Below, one piece after another: positions 1 to 5,429 of a stretch of 5,959 bases of DNA (position 1 is the stretch's first letter; each line of letters starts with the position of its first letter). The stretch is from the NCBI GenBank assembly GCA_937875615.1, contig CALNBU010000181.1:1-5959 (forward strand), given 5' to 3'. The notes under the pieces were generated by a model. It was not told the DNA's origin. It did not search any database and was given only the letters and a program-made list of their open reading frames with translations. A program made the position numbers and the translations under genes. Source of the DNA: an uncultured Archangium sp. (GTDB lineage Bacteria; Myxococcota; Myxococcia; Myxococcales; Myxococcaceae).

Positions 1-879
1 GACGTGGCCAGCCAGACGACGCGCGTCGTTCACGTCACGGTGCGCGACTCCGCCGGCGTCGGCGTGCACCTCGAGGGCAACGCGGGCTTCAGCGACGACT
101 CCCACGACCTGGTGGTCACCGGCAGCGCCAGCGCGCCACTTCGGGTGTGGGCGCGCGCGGTCGGCACCATCCCCACCGGCGTCTACACCGGCAACGCGCT
201 GGATGAGTTCGTGCTCGAGCGCGGCGGCTACGGCGTCGACCAGATAAAGGGCGAGGTGACGATTCGCGACCGCGGACTGCCGTACCATGTGACGTCCAAC
301 CTCCGCGTCGGCTACGACGGCAACACCGACTTCAGCGGCACGCTCATCATCGCCCCCGGCGTGACGCTGCGCTTCGACCCGGACAAGAACCTGCAGATGG
401 CCGGCACCAGCAGCGCGACGGGCGATGGAGACCTCGCGCTCGGCTCGCTGCACGCGGTGGGCACCCCGGAGAAGCCCATCGTCTTCACCTCGGCGGCGGC
501 GACGCCGGCGGCCGGAGACTGGGGCGGGTTGGTCTTCAACGGCATCGCCACTCCCGCCTCGCGCATCGAGCACGCCGTGATTGCGTACGCGGGCGGCGGC
601 ACGGGGTACGCGAGCGCGAGCTGCGGCGTCGGCGGCAGCGCGGGCGACGAGGCGGCGGTCACCATCACCGGCTGGGATGCGCAGCCGGCGAGCCAGTTCA
701 TCGTCAACACCCGCATCGAGCACAGCCCGCGCTACGGCATCGTCGAGGGCTGGCGCGGCGACGCCGTCGACTTCGTGACCAGCAACACCTTCGTCGACGT
801 CGAGAGCTGCTGGGTCAGCCTGCCGCGCAACCGCCGCAACGGGTGCCCGCAGATGCCGACCTGCCCCGGCGTGCCCTGA
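1..879 (+). CDS. Secreted right-handed beta-helix protein, C-terminal part (5' end outside window)
   Basis: The frame is open from base 1, so the true start lies upstream; 292 residues are visible, ending in TGA at 877-879. The visible part reads as short beta-strands separated by Gly/Asn/Asp turns. It includes the pattern GTPEKPIVFTS followed by GDWGGLVF (about residues 154-179) and later strands such as RIEHAVIAYAG and TRIEHSPRYGIVEG. This repeating form (GT..P I.FTS ... W.G) is common in right-handed parallel beta-helix proteins and lipoproteins of myxobacterial cell surfaces, where a role in adhesion or polysaccharide binding is possible but not shown. Four cysteines lie in the last 85 residues, three of them in the last 25, suggesting disulfides in an exported protein. 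The signal peptide would be outside the window. No catalytic residues are recognisable. The fold call is moderately secure; the function is unknown. Confidence 0.75.
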   Translation, partial: DVASQTTRVVHVTVRDSAGVGVHLEGNAGFSDDSHDLVVTGSASAPLRVWARAVGTIPTGVYTGNALDEFVLERGGYGVDQIKGEVTIRDRGLPYHVTSNLRVGYDGNTDFSGTLIIAPGVTLRFDPDKNLQMAGTSSATGDGDLALGSLHAVGTPEKPIVFTSAAATPAAGDWGGLVFNGIATPASRIEHAVIAYAGGGTGYASASCGVGGSAGDEAAVTITGWDAQPASQFIVNTRIEHSPRYGIVEGWRGDAVDFVTSNTFVDVESCWVSLPRNRRNGCPQMPTCPGVP

Positions 880-895
880 GGCAAGTTGGCGGCCC

Positions 896-928
896 GGCCC
901 GCGGCGACTTGACGCATACTCGCGGGCC
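896..928. repeat. 8-bp perfect inverted repeat in the gap before the cyclase gene
   Basis: GGCCCGCG (896-903) and CGCGGGCC (921-928) are perfect reverse complements around a 17-base loop that contains CTTGACGCATACT. The right arm ends three bases before the cyclase ATG, and no Shine-Dalgarno sequence is present. In RNA it could form a strong hairpin that ends the upstream transcript or occludes cyclase translation initiation. There is no U-tract, so a classical intrinsic terminator is not supported. In GC-rich DNA an 8-bp G/C repeat can arise by chance. Confidence 0.5.
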
Positions 929-931
929 ACC

Positions 932-2800
932 ATGACCGCCCCGCCGCCGCCCACGCTGGCGCAGCTGCTCTCCGCACACCCGTGGCCAGCGCGCTACGCC
1001 AACGCGGCGCGGGTGGAGTTCCTCTGGCACTTCGAGGTGGCCATGCCCGTGGCCCAGCTGTGGCCGCTGGTGGCCGACAGCTCCCGCATGAACCGCGCCC
1101 TGGGAGTGGCGCAGATGCACTTCGCGCCGCGGGAGAACGGCGAGCTGTGGGGCACCTCCCGGCCCGGCGGCCTCTGGCACGAGTGGCGCGAGGTGCCGTG
1201 GAACTGGGTGGCCGGCCAGTACATCGAGTCACTGCGCGACTACACCCACGGCTTCTCTCGGGCGGTGTGGGGCGTCTTCACCTTTCAACCGCTGGGCCCG
1301 GAGTCGACGCGCGTCAACGTGTACTTCGGCGCGGTGCCCCGGCACCTGCTCGGGCGCGCGGTGCTGAAGCTGGGCTTCGGCGCCATGCAGAAGGACTTCG
1401 CCCGCATCTACGCCGAGCTCGCCGCGCAGTACGCCGCCGCGAAGGCCGCCCGCATGCCCGCCCCGGACGTGGCCCCGCTGCCCGACGAGGCCCGCGTCCG
1501 GCTGCGGCGCGCCGGCGAAGAGACCAGGGCCCACGGCGTGGACGCCGACGTGGTGGACCGCCTCCTGCGCTGGGTGGAGACCGGCGACGAGGCGGACCTG
1601 GTGCGCATTCAGGTGAAGGAGCGGGCGGCGGTGTGGGGCGTCGACGAGACCACCTTGTTGCGGGCCGCGCTGCACCTCACCCGAAGCGGCGCGCTGCAGA
1701 TTTCCTGGGACCTCATCTGCCCGCACTGCCGCGGCCCGGCGGAGAACTTCGGCGAGCTGGGCACGCTCACCGCCAAGGGCGCCTGCCAGCTGTGCGAAAT
1801 CGACTTCGACAGCCGCAGCCCGGAGTCGGTGGAAATCAGCTTCCACGTCCACCCCTCCATCCGCGCCGTGGAGCGCCGCACCTTCTGCAGCGCCGAGCCC
1901 GCGCTCAAGGCGCACATCCGGGCGCAGCACGAGGTGGCGGCGCAGGCCACGCTGACGCTGCGGCCGGAGCTGGCGCCGGGCACCTACCGGGTGCGGGCGC
2001 ACGCCTCCCGCGACTACAGCCTGCTGGAGGTGAATGAGGCCGCGCCCTCCGAGGCGACCTGGACGCCCGGACAGGCCCAGCGCCTCGCGCTGCAGCCGGG
2101 CGGCTCGCTGCGCTTCCACAACCCCGGCCAGGCGCCGCTGCGGGTGGTGCTGGAGGGCTCGCGCTGGAGCGACCTCGCGCTGCGCCCCGCCCAGCTCTTC
2201 TCGCTGCAGGAGTACCGCGACCTCTTCAGCGAAGACTACCTCGCCACCGACGTGCAGCTGGCGGTGGGCGAGCAGACGATTCTCTTCACCGACATCGTGG
2301 GCAGCACCGCGATGTACGCCGAGCGCGGCGACCCCGCAGCCTTCGCCGAGGTGCGCCGGCACTTCGACGAGGTCTTCGCCGAAGTGGCCAAGCACCGCGG
2401 CGCGGTGGTGAAGACCATCGGCGACGCGGTGATGGCCACCTTCAGCAGCGCGCTCGACGCGGTGAAGGCCTCGGCCGGCATCCACGCGCGCTTCCCGCCC
2501 TCGGGCCCCGACGCCGGCACCCGGCTGCGCATCTCGCTCAACACCGGGCCGTGCATCGCGGTGAAGCTGAACACCGGCGTCGACTACTTCGGCCACACCG
2601 TCAACCTCGCCGCCAAGCTGCAGGCCCTCGCGGAGTCGTGGCAGGTGGCGATGAGCGAGACCACCTGGCTGGCGCCAGGTGTCGCAGAGTACGTCACCAG
2701 CCAGGGCCGCCCGGCCGAGTTGGAGTTCCGGACGAAGGCGTTGCCCGCCCCGGTGCCCGTCCGCCAGTGGACCGTGTACGCTGAGACTCCGCATGAATGA
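932..2800 (+). CDS. Class III adenylate cyclase with N-terminal SRPBCC-like and CxxC zinc-ribbon (DUF5939-type) regions
   Basis: This 622-aa protein is predicted to be soluble: I see no signal peptide or membrane segment. Residues about 27-168 resemble an SRPBCC/START-like ligand-binding fold. Residues about 180-370 carry CPHC (263-266) and CQLC (285-288), a likely zinc ribbon, in a region resembling DUF5939, which commonly precedes cyclase domains. The catalytic domain covers about 447-617 and contains FTDIVGST, KTIGDA and DYFGHTVNLAAK. Aligned to class III cyclases, the metal ligands are D454 and D498, the adenine-recognising pair K494 and D551, and the transition-state Asn N558. These spacings match the canonical family, and the Lys/Asp pair predicts ATP rather than GTP as substrate, giving cAMP. 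The usual transition-state Arg is Lys here (K562). ATG 932 is the only plausible start, as no in-frame start codon lies between the preceding stop and it; no good Shine-Dalgarno is seen. The 3' end overlaps the next gene by 8 bases. The domain calls in the N-terminal half are less certain than the cyclase call. Confidence 0.93.
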   Translation: MTAPPPPTLAQLLSAHPWPARYANAARVEFLWHFEVAMPVAQLWPLVADSSRMNRALGVAQMHFAPRENGELWGTSRPGGLWHEWREVPWNWVAGQYIESLRDYTHGFSRAVWGVFTFQPLGPESTRVNVYFGAVPRHLLGRAVLKLGFGAMQKDFARIYAELAAQYAAAKAARMPAPDVAPLPDEARVRLRRAGEETRAHGVDADVVDRLLRWVETGDEADLVRIQVKERAAVWGVDETTLLRAALHLTRSGALQISWDLICPHCRGPAENFGELGTLTAKGACQLCEIDFDSRSPESVEISFHVHPSIRAVERRTFCSAEPALKAHIRAQHEVAAQATLTLRPELAPGTYRVRAHASRDYSLLEVNEAAPSEATWTPGQAQRLALQPGGSLRFHNPGQAPLRVVLEGSRWSDLALRPAQLFSLQEYRDLFSEDYLATDVQLAVGEQTILFTDIVGSTAMYAERGDPAAFAEVRRHFDEVFAEVAKHRGAVVKTIGDAVMATFSSALDAVKASAGIHARFPPSGPDAGTRLRISLNTGPCIAVKLNTGVDYFGHTVNLAAKLQALAESWQVAMSETTWLAPGVAEYVTSQGRPAELEFRTKALPAPVPVRQWTVYAETPHE

Positions 2801-3005
2801 AGAGAAGCTCGCCGAGGCGCGCAGGTTGGTGGTGCAGGTGACACACGAGCTGGAGGCGGCGCTGGAGGCAGCGCGTGCCGCCGCCGTGGCGCCACGAGAA
2901 GACCGCGAGGCGTGGGCCCGCGTCCAGCAGCTCTACACCCGCTTCGCCGCGGCCGAGCAGCTGCTGCGCGACATCCAGCGCGCGGTGGACGCCGCCTATG
3001 CGTGA
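2793..3005 (+). CDS. Small 70-aa helical (coiled-coil-like) protein, unknown function
   Basis: The ATG at 2793 lies inside the end of the cyclase gene (ATGAATGA, 8-base overlap), so the two are probably translationally coupled. An in-frame ATG at 2679 would give a longer protein whose extra residues are only out-of-frame cyclase sequence, so 2793 is preferred. The protein is rich in Ala, Glu, Arg, Leu and Gln, with no Cys and no signal peptide. It reads as two amphipathic helices (about residues 3-31 and 36-68) joined near A33-P34, a likely helical hairpin. It is probably cytosolic. I recognise no family. Its position suggests it may act with the cyclase, for example as a small partner or regulator, but this is only context. 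Confidence 0.72.
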   Translation: MNEEKLAEARRLVVQVTHELEAALEAARAAAVAPREDREAWARVQQLYTRFAAAEQLLRDIQRAVDAAYA

Positions 3006-3045
3006 GCCGGTGAAGACCGCCGCGACCCGCCCGTCGGTGGCGTTC

Positions 3046-3279
3046 ATGCGGCGGCTGCTTTCTCTGGCGGTGGTGACGGTGGGCCTCCAGGCCCTCGCGC
3101 AGCCGGCGCCCGCGCCTCCGCCGACGCCCGCGGCCACCCAGTGTCAGACGAAGTGCAACGTGCAGGCCTCGGAGTGCATGAAGCCCTGCTCCGACGGCAC
3201 CACCGACGGCCAGCAGATTCTGGCGTGCATGAAGTCCTGCGAAGTGAAGAACGCGCAGTGCAAGGCCGCCTGCCGCTGA
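3046..3279 (+). CDS. Small secreted eight-cysteine protein with paired CX3C-X6-CX3C modules
   Basis: This 77-aa protein starts with a textbook signal peptide: MRR, a hydrophobic core LLSLAVVTVGL, and a likely cleavage after QALA (residue 18). A Pro/Ala-rich linker (about 20-30) leads to the Cys domain. The cysteines are C33, C37, C44, C48, C61, C65, C72 and C76, all in CxxxC pairs, with symmetric spacing 3-6-3-12-3-6-3. The two inner pairs are nearly identical (CMKPC and CMKSC). On an alpha-helix each set of four Cys falls on one face, so a disulfide-stapled helical hairpin is likely; metal binding is the alternative. An in-frame ATG at 2998 overlaps the preceding gene by 8 bases (ATGCGTGA) and would add 16 residues before the signal peptide. 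I chose 3046 because it gives a normal n-region and has GGTGG five bases upstream, but 2998 is possible. No named family recognised. Confidence 0.75.
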   Translation: MRRLLSLAVVTVGLQALAQPAPAPPPTPAATQCQTKCNVQASECMKPCSDGTTDGQQILACMKSCEVKNAQCKAACR

Positions 3280-3289
3280 GGCCTCAGCG
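3274..3289. repeat. 16-bp perfect palindrome holding the stop codons of two convergent genes
   Basis: CGCTGAGGCCTCAGCG is identical to its reverse complement. It contains the TGA of the Cys-rich gene (3277-3279) and, on the other strand, the TGA of proA (3286-3284), placed symmetrically; both genes end in CGC TGA GG. In RNA from either strand it could fold as a 6-bp stem with a GGCC loop, a possible bidirectional transcript end. No T-tract follows on either side, so terminator activity is inference. Confidence 0.6.
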
Positions 3290-4528
3290 CACCTGGCCTT
3301 CGCCCTCCACCACGTACTTCTGCGCCGTCAGCTCCTTGAGGCCCATGGGCCCGAAGGCGTGGAGCCGGCTGGTGGAGATGCCCACCTCCGCGCCCAGGCC
3401 CAGCTCACCGCCGTCGTTGAAGCGCGTGGAGGCGTTCACCATCACCGCCGAGGCCGTCACCTCGCGGGTGAAGCGGGCCGCCAGCGCGGCGTCGCCGGTG
3501 ACGATGGCCTCGGTGTGCTCGCTGCCGTAGCGCGCGATGTGCGCCAGCGCCTCGTCGAAGCCCCGCACCACCTTCACCGCCAGAATCAGCTCGAGAAACT
3601 CCCGGCCGTAGTCGTCGTCGCTGGCGGGCACGGCGTCGATGCGCGCGCGCGTCGGCGCATCGCCGCGCAGCTCGACGCCCTTCGCCTTCAGCGCGGCGGC
3701 GGCCCGCGGGAGGAAGGTGTCCGCCACCGCCTCGTCCACCAGCAGGCACTCCGCGGCGTTGCACACCCCCGGCCGCGAGGCCTTGGCGTTGACGATGAGC
3801 GCCTCGGCCATGTCCAGGTCCGCGGTCCGCTCGACGTAGACGTGGCAGACGCCCTGGTAGTGCTTCACCACCGGCACGCGCGCGTGCTCCACCACGAAGC
3901 GGATGAGCCCCTCGCCGCCGCGCGGGATGCAGAGGTCGATGAGGCCGTCGAGCTTGAGCAGCTCCAGCATCGAGGCGCGGTCGGCGGTGGGCACCAGGCT
4001 GACCGCGTCTTCCGGGAGACCCGCGGCGGCGAGCCCTTCCCGCAGCGCGCCCTCGATGGCCCGATTGCTGCGCAGCGCCTCGCTCCCGCCGCGCAGCAGG
4101 GCGGCGTTGCCCGACTTGAGGCACAGCGCCGCGGCGTCCGACGTCACGTTGGGCCGCGCCTCGTAAATCATCAGAACCACGCCCAGCGGCAGGCGCTCCT
4201 TGCGCACCCGCAGGCCGTTGGGGCGCTGCCAGCGCTCCGTCACCTCGCCCACCGGGTCCGGCAGCGCGCGCACCGCGTCCACGGCGGCGGCCATGGCCTC
4301 CACCCGCCGCGCGTCGAGCGAGAGGCGGTCGAGGAAGGCCTCGTTCTTTCCCGCGGCGCGGGCGTCGGCGAGGTCCAGCGCGTTCTCGGCGAGGATGCGG
4401 GGCGCCTGCGCGCGCAGCGCCGCGGCCATGGCGGACAGCGCGGCGTCCTTCTGCCGGGTGGAGGCACGCAGCAGGGCGCGGCCGGCGGTGCGGGAGCGCT
4501 CGGCGAAGGCGCGGGCGTCGAAACTCAT
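3284..4528 (-). CDS. proA: Gamma-glutamyl phosphate reductase (glutamate-5-semialdehyde dehydrogenase)
   Basis: ProA catalyses the NADPH-dependent reduction of L-glutamyl 5-phosphate to glutamate 5-semialdehyde, the second step of proline synthesis, in the cytosol. The product is 414 aa, close to the usual length (about 417 in E. coli). It has the aldehyde-dehydrogenase-type fold: LGVVLMIYEARPNVT (115-129) and KSGNAALLRGGSEA (138-151) in the cofactor-binding part, and catalytic Cys C256 in RPGVCNAAE. The family signature fits PROSITE PS01223 across residues 321-342 (V..., AHIARYGSEHTEAI). The ATG at 4528 is supported by GGGAGG seven bases upstream and by the normal N-terminus (MSFDARAFAERSR). 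The open frame extends further upstream, but that part is only the other-frame reading of the lipoprotein gene. It overlaps the lipoprotein stop by ATGA. No proB (glutamate 5-kinase) is in the window, so the proline genes may be dispersed. All key residues are intact and it should be functional. Confidence 0.97.
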   Translation of the reverse strand: MSFDARAFAERSRTAGRALLRASTRQKDAALSAMAAALRAQAPRILAENALDLADARAAGKNEAFLDRLSLDARRVEAMAAAVDAVRALPDPVGEVTERWQRPNGLRVRKERLPLGVVLMIYEARPNVTSDAAALCLKSGNAALLRGGSEALRSNRAIEGALREGLAAAGLPEDAVSLVPTADRASMLELLKLDGLIDLCIPRGGEGLIRFVVEHARVPVVKHYQGVCHVYVERTADLDMAEALIVNAKASRPGVCNAAECLLVDEAVADTFLPRAAAALKAKGVELRGDAPTRARIDAVPASDDDYGREFLELILAVKVVRGFDEALAHIARYGSEHTEAIVTGDAALAARFTREVTASAVMVNASTRFNDGGELGLGAEVGISTSRLHAFGPMGLKELTAQKYVVEGEGQVR

Positions 4529-5082
4529 GGACGGACCTCCCAGCCCGAGGCGCCGAGGCGGGCGTGCAGCCGCTGGGGGCTGCCGCAGCAGGTGGCGGTG
4601 AAGTCCAGCGCGTCGGGCGCGCGCCACCGCACCGCCGAGTACACCGCCGCCTCGGTTTGGGCGGGCGCGGTCACCACCACCGGCGCGGCGGCGCCCTCGA
4701 GGTAGGCGCGCAGCGCGGTGACGGGCACCACGTGCAGCGGGCCGTAATGGTCGACCAACAGCGCCACGTGGGCGCAGTCGGGCGAGAAGGGCTCGAAGCT
4801 CCAGTCGCTGAAGAAGAGCTGCCCCGCCGGGCGGAAGTGCCGGAGCGCCCCGTCCGCGAAGCGGAAGGCCAGCGACTCCGCGCCCCAGGACTTCGGCGCG
4901 TCCTGCTGCGGGAGCTCGTCGCTGCTGCCGGCCCACTCCGCGGTGACGTCGCCGCAGCCCACGGCGTGGAAGACGCCTTCGCGCTGCCCCTCGGTGGGCG
5001 CCGCGGCGGGGCGGGGCGGGGCCGCTTCTTTTCTACAGGCCGGCAGCGCACAGCACGCGAGCAGGAGGACGTGGCGATTCAC
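4525..5082 (-). CDS. Predicted outer-membrane or inner-membrane lipoprotein, unknown function, coupled to proA
   Basis: This 185-aa protein begins with a short lipoprotein signal (MNRHVLLLACCALPAC) ending in the lipobox L-P-A-C, with C16 as the predicted lipidated residue. A Pro/Ala-rich tether (about 21-29) follows. The rest is beta-rich; residues about 91-118 (FSDWSFEPFSPDCAHVALLV and following) recall the SPDG..VA strand-turn of beta-propeller blades, although it is far too short for a full propeller. Further Cys occur at 43, 103, 165 and 166, so disulfides are possible. The start is GTG at 5082, as the signal peptide needs it; no Shine-Dalgarno is visible. The stop codon overlaps the proA start as ATGA, so the two genes are co-transcribed and probably coupled in translation. 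I recognise no family, and a role in proline metabolism is not indicated by the sequence itself. Confidence 0.85.
   Translation of the reverse strand: MNRHVLLLACCALPACRKEAAPPRPAAAPTEGQREGVFHAVGCGDVTAEWAGSSDELPQQDAPKSWGAESLAFRFADGALRHFRPAGQLFFSDWSFEPFSPDCAHVALLVDHYGPLHVVPVTALRAYLEGAAAPVVVTAPAQTEAAVYSAVRWRAPDALDFTATCCGSPQRLHARLGASGWEVRP
4536..4541 (-). promoter_or_regulatory. Ribosome binding site of proA
   Basis: On the minus strand GGGAGG lies seven bases before the ATG at 4528, within the last codons of the lipoprotein gene. It is the strongest Shine-Dalgarno in the window and fixes the proA start. It also means that proA can be initiated independently, besides reinitiation at the ATGA overlap. 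Confidence 0.85.
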
Positions 5083-5109
5083 GTTTCAGGGTAATAGTCG
5101 AAAACGCGC
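5083..5109. promoter_or_regulatory. 27-base divergent gap between lipoprotein and TPR genes; promoters must lie here or inside the genes
   Basis: The start codons of two divergent genes are only 27 bases apart. The gap contains a locally A/T-rich stretch (GTAATAGTCGAAAA, 5091-5104) that stands out from its surroundings. No convincing -35/-10 pair is seen on either strand and neither start has a Shine-Dalgarno, so short-leader or leaderless transcripts, or promoters inside the opposite gene, are likely. The functional call rests on gene geometry alone. Confidence 0.35.
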
Positions 5110-5427
5110 ATGAGCGACCGCGAGACGCTGTTCCGGCAGATGGTGACGCAGTTCCCCGACAGCCCCATGGGGCACTTCTCGCTGGGCCGCCTGCTGGTCG
5201 ACGAGCAGCGCTGGAGCGAGGCCGCCGAGGCCCTCGCCGCGGCCACCCGCCTCGACCCCGGCTACGCCGCGGCGTGGGTGGCCCTGGGTGACGCGCACCT
5301 CGGCGGCGGCGCGCGCGAGGAGGCGAAGACGGCGTGGCGGCAGGCGCTGGAGACGCCGCACGGCCAGCGGGACCTGAGCCTGCAGGCCGACCTGGAGCAG
5401 CGGCTGGCGGAGCTCGAGGACTTCTAA
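5110..5427 (+). CDS. Small TPR (tetratricopeptide repeat) protein
   Basis: This 105-aa protein has no signal peptide or membrane segment and is presumably cytosolic. A short helix (1-16) is followed by two 34-residue TPR units, about 18-51 and 52-85. The first has GHFSLGRLL...WSEAAEAL.AAT.LDPG, the second AAAWVALGDAHL...EEAKTAWRQALE, both with the typical W/L-G-Y/H-A-P positions. A charged helix (88-105) caps the end. TPRs bind partner proteins; the partner is not identifiable here. Many myxobacterial proteins have this form, with MSDRE..F...V..FPDSP..HF.LG at the N-terminus. The ATG at 5110 is chosen because it precedes the first helix; no Shine-Dalgarno is present. It is divergent from the lipoprotein gene and ends 2 bases from the convergent phosphatase gene. 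Confidence 0.88.
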   Translation: MSDRETLFRQMVTQFPDSPMGHFSLGRLLVDEQRWSEAAEALAAATRLDPGYAAAWVALGDAHLGGGAREEAKTAWRQALETPHGQRDLSLQADLEQRLAELEDF

Positions 5428-5429
5428 CG

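Noticed and set aside
909..920. TTGACG and CATACT as a sigma70-type promoter before the cyclase
   Set aside because: The two hexamers are adjacent, with no 16-18 base spacer. A -10 at the right distance from TTGACG would fall on the start codon.
2679..2792. Longer version of the 70-aa protein starting inside the cyclase gene
   Set aside because: The added residues are an out-of-frame reading of the cyclase C-terminal domain and are Ser/Arg/Pro-rich, unlike the helical remainder.
1229..2794. Long minus-strand open frame (521 aa) opposite the cyclase gene
   Set aside because: It is a by-product of GC-rich codon use. Its translation is His/Gly/Arg/Ala-rich with no motif, while the plus strand encodes a complete cyclase with all catalytic motifs.
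3359..4705. Long plus-strand open frame (448 aa) opposite proA
   Set aside because: Low-complexity His/Arg/Gly/Val-rich translation, antisense to an intact proA with PS01223 and the catalytic Cys; it also runs into the lipoprotein gene.
4529..4936. N-terminal extension of the proA frame
   Set aside because: It overlaps the lipoprotein gene in another frame and has no family similarity; ProA homologues start at about 4528, where a strong Shine-Dalgarno is present.
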